DNA of 64,000 nt from Bugula neritina (lineage: Eukaryota; Bryozoa; Gymnolaemata; Cheilostomatida; Bugulidae): the NCBI GenBank assembly GCA_964035545.1, contig OZ037765.1, positions 32,363,004-32,427,003 on the forward strand. The letters are read 5' to 3'. The notes under the pieces were generated by a model. The model did no database searches and was not told the origin of the DNA. It worked only from the letters and a program-made list of their open reading frames with translations. The translations under genes were made by a program, and so were the position numbers. Positions 41,584-54,800 of the stretch are shown here, in pieces; position 1 is the stretch's first letter, and each line of letters begins with the position of its first letter.

Positions 41584-42094
41584 ATACAGTAAAATGTTAG
41601 CTATAGAAAATTTTGTAGCACCAAAAGCAGTTTATATATACTAACGCATTTATTATTTGTGTGTATATATACAGCTCTGCTATATGGTTAAAACTAGATT
41701 ATAATACCAGAAAACACAACAAACATTTCATAATGTATAATATTGAGCTAAAAAAATTGAGAAAAAAAAATTTCTTGTATTTTTCCTTCAGTTCATTGAA
41801 TAAAAAATAATAGTAATATGTCGCTGGCTTAAAAAAATATAATGAATAATAATTAAACTGCTTCAAAAAAGTGTACTGGCTTTGCATTATAAATATAGAT
41901 ATAATTTTAAACATTCTTTGTCATTTTTGACTTTATTATTATTAATAACATAGTTTTAAGATGCAAGAAACAATTTAATTTGTTTTTGAAAACTGAAGTA
42001 CCAGTATATATTACTTTGATTTTTTTTTAGTTGTTATTCTCAATATATTTGCATTAACAGATCGAAATGATTTCCCACAGAGTTGAATACTCCT

Positions 42095-45000
42095 CTACTT
42101 CTCGTCAATAGAAACAGATACAGAGCTTTCGGGTTCAGAAGCTAAAGAAGCAAAAGTAATAATTTTCCTTCAATTTAATGTAAAAACAAGAAGTTATGTA
42201 CAATATTCCAGCAATAAGTTTACTCAGTATAGTCTGTGTGGTGTAATAGTTAGCGCACCTGTTTTCAAGCTGGATGTCTCGGGTTCGAATCCCAGTGCAT
42301 GCATGGAGGCAAGTTTTATATTAATCAAACCGTATATTGCAATATATAGTAGTATTAAAATCAATACAAAGTCCTGCCTTCTAATAATCTAGAATCTAAA
42401 TAATTTACAGCAAATATTTTGTGACAAGAACTATGCATAATGGGTTTAGAATAAAACTTTATTGAAATTTTTTCATGCTGCTAGCCCTTGACTATTATAG
42501 TACCAGCAAATTGGCCACCTTTGATATGTGTTCTATAATAGATCAACATATTACTAGGATACCGTGCGTAATAGAAAAAGTATGTTTAAAAGTTGCACTT
42601 CTAATTCCACTTCAATGATTTAACAACAGCTTGTCATTATAGTAAAAGCTTAAGGATGAAAGTGAATAAATGACTTAACATTTTGTTGCTATACTGGGTA
42701 ACACTTAGGGTTGGTATACATAATAAATAAATAAATAAATAAATTACTATGTAATTAACATATATAACTTTATAGTGCGCAGAGTATAGCTGTGTACTTC
42801 AGCTCTAGCTAAAGCCGTTATAGCATCTTCTGAGTTTTCAACATTTTAAAACTTTAATAGAAGTAAAAATGCTGCTCTATGGCATAAACTAAAGAAGTTG
42901 TATTCAAAAGTTGACTCATTAAACTAATATACAGAGTTTTCATAACATAGGATATAGAGTTGATTTTGTGTTTAGAGAAAAGTTGTGTCACCTGAGTCTT
43001 CAGCCTTTATCTCTCCACTATCACCAGAAGGAAAGTCATTTGACAATTCTTCTTCACCTTCCCAGTGTAGCTCTACTAGGGACAGATATATAAGAGCTCC
43101 CAGAATGGCTCCAATGTGGGGGCCAACAATAGGCACCCAGAACCAGTTGTAGTTTCTAAAGCTACAAATAGGAAGACAACTCTTACTAGTATCAAAATTC
43201 TATAACATAAGTATTCCATACCGCAAGCCCGATTATTAATTAAATTTTTTTTAAGACTTCTGTATACACAAAGCCATTGGATAAAATTGAAAATGCTAGC
43301 TTAGTAAGCACATGGTCAGTAAAAGCCACTGGTAATGTTAGAAAGAGGATCCAGTCATGCCTGAGCTTTTGTCACAATATAGAACAAGCCCTTAGCTCAC
43401 TCTAAAAATAACCTTTTCTATAAAAGGGGGAAAGGGTTCTCATAGGAACGAGTACCATAAACCCAAGTAAGTTAGATAAAAATGAATTATACTAATAAAA
43501 ATGTCAGTCTGATTGAAAGAGTCTGCTTCTTTATCTGTTTAAAAAAACTATAAGATTTGACTGCATTATTAACTTCAATTCTAGAGCTTTTAACATCATG
43601 CAGAATCATAAGACTTACTTTTCAGCAACATCACAAATTATGTTGCTTGCACTAAGACTATGACACCTAAAGCTAGTCACTAAAACTAATTTAATTGCCT
43701 ATTTATGACACGCACAATATACAAATAATTGCTAAGTTTGCCTGCAGTGGTGAGAGTTTTAAGAACTTCACATCACGCCTTCAAGTCTCCTCTGAAGTCA
43801 AGTTATTAATAACTCTAGACAGAAATAGTTGGTTGTTGAATGGCACGAACTAGAAGGCTGTATTTTATTTATCTATAGTGTGCAATATATAATTAAATAG
43901 TATATCAGTTGTTTCAGATGTTGTCTAGAACTGCAAACCTGATTGCTGAGTGAACTTACGAGAAGACATCAGTGCCCCAGCCTGCCAGAGCTGTGAATAT
44001 TCTAGGAGAAAGATCTCTGGCTGGGTTGATGGCAGCACCACAGTTGTATCCGTATGCTGCACCAATTGCAAACACAGCTAGTCCAACTAACACTGGTACT
44101 AGAAACTTGGGTACGTCAGCATTACGTTTGTCTGTGATAGCCATGATTGGCAGCAGCAGCAACATTGTACCCACAATCTGGCAGCAAAAGAAATTTCATA
44201 TAGTAGTATATAATGCTTTCAGCAACATAACTATTATTACTTTTATTGCCTAATATTTTAGTAATAATGTTTAATTTATTTTAAGCAAACTCATTTAAAT
44301 GCAAAGTGGCTTATATAGACTATAAGCCTAGGGCCACACGGTGCGTATTTTCGCATGCGAAACTTGAAATCACAAGTAGCAAAGGTGTCCACTGTGCGCA
44401 TTGAGAAAACATTTGCACTTGTCACTCAGCATTCTCAACGCAAGTGCGAATCGTCTCTGTCGTCGTTACCTAATTGGCTGGTGATTATTCAACGAGCCCA
44501 ATTTCTTTATTTTAGTGCTACATTCCAGTAAATTGTGTTTTATTGAAAGCGAGTGCGATTTAAAAATGAAAGCTTTATTTGTCACGCATCACTGACGCTA
44601 CAGTGGACACCTTTGCTACTCATGATTTCAATGTTCGCATGCGAAAATACGCACAGTGTGGCCCTAGACTATTGTAGTAACAATGTATCTTGTATTATAA
44701 TAAAAAGAGTCAATGGGCTTCCCCATTAGATTAGTTTAAAATTTAGCCTAAGTGACTATATACAAGTAAGTCAGTTTTAAACATTTATTTTATGTTTTAC
44801 ATAAGAGCTAGAAAATCAATTGTTTATTTAACCAAACTATAAGGTTACATTAAAAGTTATCCCTCTCACCTGGTCAACCAAACCTTCTGTTGCTGAGAGA
44901 AATTCCTGAGGATATGTTGAGAATATTCCGGCAGTTGAGTTGGCTAGAGTTGGGTCTGTCAACTTCACTCCTCCAGAATAGTTTTCAATCGCCTCTGCAA

Positions 45001-48000
45001 TGTTTATAAAAAGCACCTAATTGTACAGAAAGTGTGTTAGTTTATCTGTATTTAGTATGTTTTCTTCATAACCTGAACACCATTTCTGCAATATTCTTTG
45101 ATTTAGACACTCTAAAGAGTTTCAGAAATAAAATATTGGTATTTAAAAATGTTAACTTAGTACCAATGAAGACAAAGTTCTATCTCAAACTCACCAAAAT
45201 ATACGAGGTAGACTATAGCCGTCCCAACAAAAGCTCCCAGGTACTGGGCTAACATATAAACAGGTAACAACTTCCACTGCAACCGACCAATCAGAGCCAT
45301 GGCTAACGAAATTGCGGGATTAATATGTCCGCCTAACAATAAAGTAACAGTAAGTTTGAACTGCATTTTTTCTTTACACATAGCTCCTCAAATATGTATG
45401 ACCATACCTAATAAAGTTATACCTGAAACATTGATTGAGGTCAGAATTCCTATCATGACGGCCATACCCCACGCCCAGTTAGTTGATGTGAAGGTACCAT
45501 AAGCTGTGTGACTCGTCACTGACTGTACAATTGATCCAAGTCCAAGTACCTGGAATATGAACTGGTCAATATATAGGAATCTAACAGTATCTGCGGTGCC
45601 TAGGCATTCTTTGAGTACAACAACATGCACTATACATGTTATGCAAAAACTATTTATGTATTTGTCATGCTGGTGAGAATTATATCCTATTTCAAATTAA
45701 TGTGTTATTTAGTGCTAATACTACTAAGAGGTTTATATAAGATATTATATAATAATACTCTCATTAGCTTCTCCATACTTAGATTTGACAAAAAATTATC
45801 TTATAAATGCTTATAAAAAAATTGATTCATTTTACTATGAGTTCTGAAATTGATACTCCCTCAACTTTTTCTATTACAATTAATATCATTTAAATTGTAT
45901 ACAAATGTTCAAGTTTGATTAATATGCTTAAATTCTTGGTGAAAAAGTGTCACTGCTTTTTACACTTTGGTTATAGTTTAATAATTTCTTAAAGAATTGT
46001 GCATTATAAGCTTGCATTTGAAAACCTGCTCTCCCTATCTTCTAACTTTTATTTTTACTTAAAAAAATTGTTGCAAATAACTGCCAATAAGATAGTTGTA
46101 AACTGCATTTGTGTGTAAAAAATTTTCTCTTTAAAAGATAGCGATTATTTTGTTAATGTATTAGACGTTTTTTGCTAATTGAACTTGCTTGTGGCAAATA
46201 CATGGTAATAAAACCTCTCTAAAAGCTGCTTTCATCTTAAATTATAGAAGTAATAATTTAAACAGTTCATATATCATGTTATGTGATTATATAATGTACT
46301 TTATTAAAACAGTCATCCATGACTGAGTCATTATAGTTAAGCCAGCAGAAGGAAATATCTTATGCAATAATTCTGATGTCAGTGATTGCATCACTGCATG
46401 CACCTCTTACATCAGTAAGACCAGTGAACTTGTAATTGAGAAGCAACCATGTGCACCTAGCTCTAAGTACCTATATGACCTTCAAGGTAGGCTTAAAGGT
46501 GCTAATGTTTGACCATATAACACATTATCTAAATTATATAAGTTGGCAGTAAAATTATACAATTTCATCTAGTTAGGACCCAAATAAACAACTGTTGATA
46601 ATATGCTGTAGCCTCAACTTGACTTTGAATAATGCTTTGTATACTCAATATAGGGTTTGTGATGAGTATATAGTATATAATGTCTCACTTTTATTTAGTT
46701 TCATAGAAATACAAGAATATAACCAATTCAGCTTATTTCTTTACGTGACTGAAGTGTATGGATTCATGTTCACAAAGGTGGCCATATTTCGTTATCAGTT
46801 TTTATACAATCCAAACCATCATTTAACAACCACGCATATTATGTATGATCCTGAGATAGCATTTGTCACAAATATCGTACAAAAAATAAATTGAAATGCG
46901 CTGCACTGGAACAAAGTCAGAAGAAAAAACAAATTATAATTAATGTATTTGCATAATGCAATTTAAGACATGAAAGGAGGACACTATTTTTGCCGTAAAT
47001 CTTTAACAATAAATTTGCTTTAGTGATTTCATCTTTCAGTATTGTGCGTAAGCAGGTTTCAGTACGGTCGTACTCTTCAATGAGATGCAGGTATTGAGCA
47101 ATTAAAATATGCGATATAAATCAGGGTATTTTTCTTTGCCTATGCCAATGACCTCGATGGTATTAGTATTTCAACATGGTCTATATTAGCTAACCTTCAC
47201 CATGATCACACAACTCCTAATCATTTTTAGTTGAATAACTTTTAAATTAGTGAAAGCTACTGCCCTTGTATCTATATTCTACATAGTGAATTGTTTCTAA
47301 GCTTAAATAATCCATTGCACACTTTTCTGAATAAGCATATTGAAATATTTATACACATCTAAGTGATCACCTACGGACATTTTGAGGGATTTATATATTT
47401 AAACAACTTTGGATAGAAAGATATTCTGTGCTCATGCCGCATACAACTAACATTTTCTGTAGACTTTTTTTTGGAGTTTGTGGTATAATTAAATTAATAG
47501 TTATTGCAACAATTTATTGCACACTATTAATCTTAGCTGCCTAATCATTGGGTAAAATTAATTTTTCAAAAACATATAATATTCAAATCTAAGTTTTAAT
47601 TCCGAATTAATTTTAACTAAATGATAAGATATTAACTTTTAAATTGCTCATTGCTAAAAATAGGATTTTTAATTTCATAATTTACCCTTAATTAGGCTAA
47701 TTAGTTAATACTTTATTATTTTTTATTATCAACTATATTCCACAAATAGGTTAATAATAAGTACAAAAATAGTATTTATTGACTGCTGTTATAATATTAT
47801 ATTATATATAATATATATTATTATATTATATAATTAGTTTTTCATATCATTATGCTATACATTTTATGATCTTATTGTTTTATAACATAGCACATAGTTT
47901 GTCATATTATAGCACATGTCATTTCATATAGCTTATTTAATCTTGATATATAATGTATATTTACTGATATTATAAATTTTGAATTTACAACTTTTGCTAA

Positions 48001-48975
48001 TGTATTTCTAAAGTGTGTATTATAATATGCATTACCCCAATGATTCAAAAACATTGATATCCTATATTGTATTATAGTATATTATAATATGTTACATATA
48101 GTAATATTATGTTGTTTAGCTGCATGCTTATTCATCATTTTATAGAATTATCTAATTTACTTATACTGTTTGCATAATATTGTTGGTAATACCTGAAAGC
48201 TATATAAATATTATATAGCTGTGCATGCTTTTAGAACTATGGTATATGTCATTACTTAATCTCTTAACTTTGCATATATAATACATAAATAATATGGTGC
48301 AATAAAAAATAGTATAATAATTATAAGTAAATATACGCATCATATAATATCATGAATATTGTAAATATATAAAATACAAAATAACATGTGATATATTATA
48401 ATAAAATATTTATTATAATATAAAGCAATAAAACAATAAAATTATTAGTATAATGTGAAAAAATAAAGTTATATAATTTATTATATATCATGATGTAATA
48501 TTAACAGCAGTCAATCAATATTAGTTTTTAGGCTAATAATTGCGATATTGAAAATATGAATTTAATGTACACAAAATATACATCACTTTGAGAAATTAAT
48601 AAAAACTCATTCAAGTTTATAGTCACCATCCCTGTGAGAAACCCCTGGTGGAAAGAGTTTTTGTTAAATCGGGCTCCAGACTTATTCAGATGAGGCAGAG
48701 GAGCAATTATGACTGAATGCTCTTCCTGACATCACTAATGGCCTTTGTCAGGGTTCGAACCCATGACTCCGCGTGCTTACCAGGCAAATGCTCTAACCCC
48801 TGGACAATGGCTGCTCCCTCACTTTGAGAAATTATTGCTGTTCATAATTCATGCCCACCATATTTAAAGGATGGATTTAAATAAAACTTACCAGAAGTAT
48901 GCATGTTCCAAGAAACTCAGCAAAAGCCACTCTGATTGCATAACTCTTTATTTTTAGAGCTGATATAGAAACCAT
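42095..48975 (-). CDS. Aquaglyceroporin AQP-c (cluster copy 3)
   Basis: Seven exons: 48892-48975, 45423-45549, 45195-45332, 44870-44994, 43960-44177, 42992-43161, 42095-42141; 302 residues. NPA boxes are GGHINPA (N75) and NPARD (N209). The inferred filter is W55, G197, A206, R212, so it shares Ala206 with AQP-b but keeps Gly at 197. Exon 2 reads [20 protein letters not shown], close to AQP-b. The inferred last exon gives [15 protein letters not shown]; it differs from AQP-b by one residue and has the same CTTTAG acceptor, which supports it as coding. Without that splice, translation would stop at 42972 (293 residues). Intron 1 holds a SINE with a clean 16-bp target duplication and intron 4 a 340-bp MITE. 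It is the outermost minus-strand copy and diverges from AQP-d across 2.9 kb. Confidence 0.95.
42232..42310 (+). repeat. tRNA-like sequence in AQP-c intron 6
   Basis: It has an A-box-like GTGGTGTAATAGTTAGCGC and a perfect B-box GGTTCGAATCC. It is paralogous to 30499-30570. Confidence 0.55.
43295..43465 (+). mobile_element. tRNA-derived SINE, copy in AQP-c intron 5
   Basis: It is the same insertion as at 32290-32460 in AQP-b, at the same place in intron 5. It shares CACTGGTAATGTTAGAAAGA and CAATATAGAACAAGCCCTTA. Its presence in both copies shows it predates their duplication. Confidence 0.7.
44328..44667. mobile_element. MITE with ~68-bp terminal inverted repeats, 340 bp
   Basis: The left end starts CTAGGGCCACACGGTGCG and continues through TATTTTCGCATGCGAA to GGTGTCCACTGT. 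The right end is its near-perfect complement, finishing CACAGTGTGGCCCTAG. AQP-b intron 4 has no insert at this position. ACTAT flanks both sides but the left copy is offset, so the target duplication is unclear. The superfamily is not identified. Confidence 0.85.
48599..48818 (-). mobile_element. Complete tRNA-Thr-like SINE with 16-bp target duplication
   Basis: On the minus strand the head reads GGGAGCAGCCATTGTCCAGG, with a Thr(GGT)-like loop CTGGTAA and B box GGTTCGAACCC. The body contains AGTGATGTCAGGAAGAGCAT and the tail CTCACAGGGATGGTGACTAT. The target duplication TCACTTTGAGAAATTA lies at 48583-48598 and 48819-48834. AQP-b intron 1 has the empty site (CATCCCTTTGGGAAATTAAC). Other copies are at 32.3, 43.3, 54.7, 55.3 and 61.4 kb. 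Confidence 0.9.
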
Positions 48976-49423
48976 GTTGTCAACCACCTGTGTCACTTGT
49001 CAAGCAGCTTATGTACTCAAAAATGTCAGTTGTATGTTTAGTTTAAAAAGCACTTGTTTTCAACAACCTGCAGCAAGAGCAAGTGTCATGACACCTACAC
49101 GTGTGATCCTCTATCAACCAAAGAGACAGCAAGAGCAGGTACTTGTTTTTAGTAACCTGCAGCAAGAGCAAGTGTCGTAGAAGCTAAATGTGTGATCACA
49201 TTTTCCAACCATATTTCATGACTCATAATACACATGCAGCAATAATAATATTCTTATTATCAAACCATTTTTGGCACCATCAGCAAAAGAAGGTAATTCT
49301 TGAAAATATTGAAAACAATGTACAGGGTAAGACAACTAGATTGTTGCTATTCTCGGTTATTATTATTAATTATTTCTTAATCATATTTATTAATTTCTCC
49401 ATATATATATATATATATATATA

Positions 49424-49461
<38 letters not shown>

Positions 49462-51893
49462 TATAGCAGTTGAAAGAACTCAACACATCATTGTTAAGCA
49501 CTTATAGCTGACAATTCTATTTATACGACTTACTGTCAAATAATCCCTCATGCTAAGTTTCTTGTTCCTAGTTGACTATAATAATATATAAAGTCGATTC
49601 CTTAAAGCTCATGAGTTAAATACCCTTAAATAGACAATTCCCTGTCAATATTGCATTTAAAAAAAGCATGTCTAAAATAGACAATCTGCTATAAATCACA
49701 TTAACAAAACAAAGGGTTGCCACACAATGTTTAAATTTGAAAAACATGATATATTTGCTGAATAAGCATTTATGAGTAACTAGTCAAGTTGACACTCACG
49801 TATAGAAACTGAGTTAGTGATGTCAATGTTGAAAGGTGCTTTCACAAATTCACTTTCACTTTGGTATAACGGTGCCATCCCAGATAGACGCTAGGCTAAA
49901 TTTCCCGCTTAGACGCTTCCCACATGGGCGCTTCCCACATGGGCGCTTCCCAGTTAATTGCTATTGGTTTTCTTTTATACATTTCTTGTGAAATTTAATT
50001 GAATATTATTGAAATATATGTATGTATTTAAATAAACCTGGATCAATTACTAGTTATTTAGCACATAAATAAATCCTTTTGATCTGCGTTAACTTATTAA
50101 TTTTGCATTTTTTATACTTCTTGTTTTTTGAAATGATGTTTTGCAATAAGTCTATTCATTAAAGATAATGTCTATTATTAACGTCTTACTGAAAATTGGA
50201 ATATTATTCCAGATAATTCATGTTATAGCTATTATAGCTATTAGCATATTAGCTATTTATATTTAGCAACCGGTACAACAGTTATATGTAAGTATAATGT
50301 AATATAATATGTATATTACTGAATCCGGTACCAAAATAATAAAAAATAGCGTCTAAATGGGAAGCGTCCAAGTGGGGTGAAACCAGTATAACATATAAAA
50401 ATAAAAGATATAAAAAAGCCAACAAAGCAATATATAAACTCTGCATGGCTAACTAATAATTCATTTGTACACAGTGCTTTCTTTTTATACTAATTTAAGT
50501 CACTTGTTACAGCTGCATCGCCATTAAGTGTCTTCCCACTGGTTCAAGAAGTTACCTAAAGTAGATATGACAGTGCAAAAGTAACCCTATGAATTATTCT
50601 ACATTGCTATAAGCACTAACATTTCCTTAGTGCCATTCTAAAAATAAACATGCAATTAGACTAATCATTGAAGTGCCACATTTTAAATCAATTAAAATAT
50701 CATGGTTTAAATAAATGACTTAAAAAAAAACTTAATTTATAAAAGTTGTTTCACATTGGCAGAAATACAGAATGTTATTTTTAAAGCCTCAACTTCGAAA
50801 TAAACTGCCATGTTAATTATTTATTGCAGCTATTAGACGATTGAAACTTTAAAAAGCTTTTAACTATTGGGGACCAAAAATTTGACTGGAAAGCCTATAT
50901 ATATTTGTTTTTATTATTGCAACTATCATCATGTGTGTTATTTGTTTAGACTTGTAACCTTTTGGTTATTGCCACCTATAATTTAAATGCACTTGTAAAA
51001 CACTGCACTATACTCCAATCTTGTTTTGAAATGATGTTATGAAATGATAATATCTAATTCATGTTGAACTTGTTAATTTCAGTTTCCTGGTATTATAGCT
51101 ACAGGGTAGAAGTTACAATAAAGGCAGTTTTTGTGCTGCACCAGTAAGTTGGTAAACTATTCTAGCAGTAAAACTTTCAAACTACATCTACAGAGTTTTA
51201 AGAGGATCAAAATGGATTGATTCTGTCCGAGAGAGAAGTGAGCTAATGGGTTAGTAAACAAGTGTTGTGAGGTCATTGACATGCACGTATAGACCATGAC
51301 ATCAGAATGCTGGTAAGAAAGTTTAGAAAAATTGCGCAAGAGCCAATTATAGTACAATGCAGGTAGAAGATCTAATTATAATAACAAAGTGCAATTGCAA
51401 TGGCTAAGTTCATAAAAATAAAGGTATGGTGTGCCTAAACAAGCCACTTTAATGTAGCATAACAAGTAAGATGTAAGTACAAACAAGAATAAAGGCTATA
51501 GTGTAAAGTCCAAATAATAGATCATAGAAAAATGTGAAACGCAGATACAAATCACAGGCACATATTATAGATACTCTGAAAGTGTAATAATATTTTTATG
51601 AGCATTTAAAGTGAAATAATGATGGGAGTTTTGGCTAGTTAGTAATATGCTGTGGTGTTTGAGATCTTCATAACATAGACATAGTCTGATATGCAAGTAA
51701 TCGCATAGTCATGTGATCTATGCCTTATGACTTATCTATGAGAAGCCTCTATTATCTTTACACTAAGAGCAAAGGCTGGTATTACAAGGTCACAGATAAG
51801 CTAGAGTAGCTACTTGCTAATAGCACTGCAGTAACAAATCTTGAATGCACCAGAAAGCTGCAAGTTGCAAACTCAAAGAACTCGTCAGAGAGA
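48976..51893. other. Divergent AQP-c/AQP-d intergenic region
   Basis: This is 2.9 kb between two start codons facing apart. It holds a direct repeat of about 95-bp spacing at 49046-49180 (AACCTGCAGCAAGAGCAAGT twice), a (TA)n tract at 49400-49455 and a MITE at 49871-50385. No coding exon is seen. Confidence 0.6.
49871..50385. mobile_element. MITE-like element, 515 bp, 7-bp target duplication
   Basis: GTATAAC flanks both ends (49864-49870 and 50386-50392). The ends are imperfect inverted repeats: GGTGCCATCCCAGATAGACG at the left against the complement of GTGGGGTGAAACCA at the right. GACGCTTCCCA words oppose TGGGAAGCGTC inside. The left end has three tandem GGGCGCTTCCCACAT copies. No ORF is present. 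Confidence 0.75.
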
Positions 51894-54800
51894 ATGAGCT
51901 CAATCAGCGCAAAGTTGAGGATTCGGAATCAGTATGTGAGAGTGGCGTTTGCTGAATTCCTTGGAACATGTATACTAATTGTAAGCACTAATGAAAATAT
52001 AGAAACCTGTATTTACTATTTGTAGCAATTAACCTCCAATTTAAATGGTAATGTGCATGTGTATAGCTTACTATTTATTAGAAGCTTTAATTAAAATATA
52101 AATGTAAATTAAAACAAAGGTGTAAAGGCATATGCATATATTTTGTATTTATGGTAGGCTATATAAAATAAATTTGCTGTAAAACAGGATTATAACTTTG
52201 AACATAATCTAATTTTATCTAAGCTAGTAATCGTATTTTTTATATTGACGAACACAAAACATCGATTGTTTGCTATATGCTGCATATAGACTATAACAAA
52301 ATCAATAGTTTCAAGGTTTTATCCTTTTAAAAGTAATGATGTGATTTGCTTTGAATTTTGCCCCTAATTTCTTGTTCCTGTAACATTATTTTATTTGGTA
52401 CATGATTACAGATATTTGGAGATGGGTCAGTGGCCCAGTCAGTGACCAGCAGCTCATCAAAGGGAGAGTTTATATCCATCAACTGGTCATGGTGTATGGC
52501 TGTCATGTTTGGAGCTTTTAGTTGTGTGAATGTTTCAGGTATTTAAGTTCTAACTAATATAGAGTAATGGTATTCATTAAACTAATAGTTTATGTTAGTC
52601 TAGTATAAAAAGACACATGCATGACTCTACTTGGTGGAAAAATAATTTTATTTTCTTTATTGATGAGCACTTTTTACTTGTTATTGAGTGTTATAGGTTT
52701 TTCAAGCATAGAATAATTTGCAATTCTAATTGCATACAACATATTCACTACAAATTGGCTTGGTCTAATGCATGCTTGCAAGTATACTGAGCATAATTTT
52801 AGAGGCTGTGAATCACAATGGGCTATTAAAGAAATTATCTTACAAATATTTTGTTTTACTGAACGACGATAATCACACCAGTTAGTTTTTGTCTATTTCT
52901 TATGGATGATTCACAATATCAAAGTAAAAGTTTTGATGTTAAATTTGCTGTTTTGAATTGTAATTTACTAATAGGCTACAATTTAATTAACTAATACCTG
53001 AGAATGTTGAAGAAAAAGTAACTATAAATTGAATTTGAACTTCTACATTTTTAGAGTTTATGAAAACAAATTTAGTTATAATTATAATATTATAAGTGAT
53101 AATTTAAAGCATGTATGCTTAATAATAAATATAGTATTTTGTGCACACACCTACAGCAATAAGTTTACATTACTAAAATATTACCTTTATACAAATAGCA
53201 TTTGTAGAAATTAAGTTATAACCTTTATTCTAGCAAATTTGAGTTTGAAGAAACTAATACAATTAAAAAGTTTACTTAACAAGTGTCAAGTTATGTAGCT
53301 TTTGTTAAAATAAAAACAGATCTTATACAAATGATTTGAACCCTCCATTGCTAATTTGAACTTACTTGCAAGTTTGTGAAATAACTTTTAAACTATTGCT
53401 TTTCTGTTTTAGGTGGACACATTAATCCAGCAGTTTCTTTAGCCATGGCTCTGATTGGCCGATTAAAGTGGACACTATTGCCTGTCTATATGTTGGCTCA
53501 GTATCTTGGAGCTTTTGTCGGGGCATCTATTGTCTACCTCGTATATTTTGGTGAGTTTTTTGCAATGATATGAAAGAACTCTGTCATAAACTTTTCTGTC
53601 AATTGGACTATTAAAAGTTATTTCATTTATTGTATTAAGCCTTGAACAGAATTTTAGCAAATGACTTTTTTATAGTTTTCAAAAACTTCAAAAGCTAAAT
53701 TTTCTCAATATGTCTGCTACCTTCAACTTTCTATTTGGGTTTCGCTTACACAGAAGCTATTAAAAACTTTTCTGGCGGAGTGATGTTGACTGATCCAATG
53801 TATACGAATGCCACTGCCGGAATATTCTCAACATATCCTCAGAGCTATTTGACAGCTGGGGAAGGGCTGGCTGACCAGGTGACTTAAACCGTCCAATAAA
53901 ATATCACCTTTCAATTTATTTAACTTTTCATTCGAAGAGGTGTGAATTCAAAGCATAATTTTGGTTTCAACATTTTGCTGCCAGATTGTGGGTACTATGA
54001 TGTTGACGATATCCCTCATGGCTATAACAGACAAACGTAATGCTGACGTACCCAAGTTTTTAGTACCTGTGTTAGCCGGACTAACAGTGTTTGTGATTGG
54101 TGCTGCATACGGATACAACTGTGGATATGCCATCAACCCAGCCAGAGATCTCTCTCCCAGAATATTCACAGCTCTGGCAGGCTGGGGCACTGATGTCTTC
54201 TCGTAAGTTCATGCAGCGATCAGGCTTGCACTTCTAGACAACATCTGCAGCTAGATAAATAAAATGTAAATCAGCTTGCCTGCTTTCATGAACAATAAAT
54301 GCGTTATCATTATTTTGTGGGTATAAAGAATGTAAGCTGCATATTATACTTGCTAAGATATCTCGGTGTGTGTATATACAGCAGTTGCCTGGATAAATTG
54401 TTCCAATAATCCGAACTTCATTATATAGTGAATACCGGGAATACTGATGTGCAGAATACAAGGCATGGGGCATGCAGGCCTGTCTTTGAAGTTAACTATA
54501 CAGCTGCTAACATACCTGCTCCCCTACCACTATATACATTGTTTCTTCCTTCATTAACTGTAGTAATTATATAGCCCTAATTAGTGCTTCAGACTATTAG
54601 AAATAATCTTAGGTTATTCTATTGCTGTTTACTGCTCACCTAGATTGTAACTCAACCCATTCTTTTAGTAAAAATCTGAGCAATAATATAATTTATTATT
54701 TATTGTTCTAATGCATGATATATAAAAAGTTTATTATATAGTCACCATCCCTGTGAGAAACCCTTGTGGAAAATTTTTTTTGTTATATCAGGCTGAGGAC

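Noticed and set aside
46595-46894. 99-codon plus-strand ORF in AQP-c intron 1
   Set aside because: There is no recognisable domain, no splice support and no counterpart in AQP-b intron 1.
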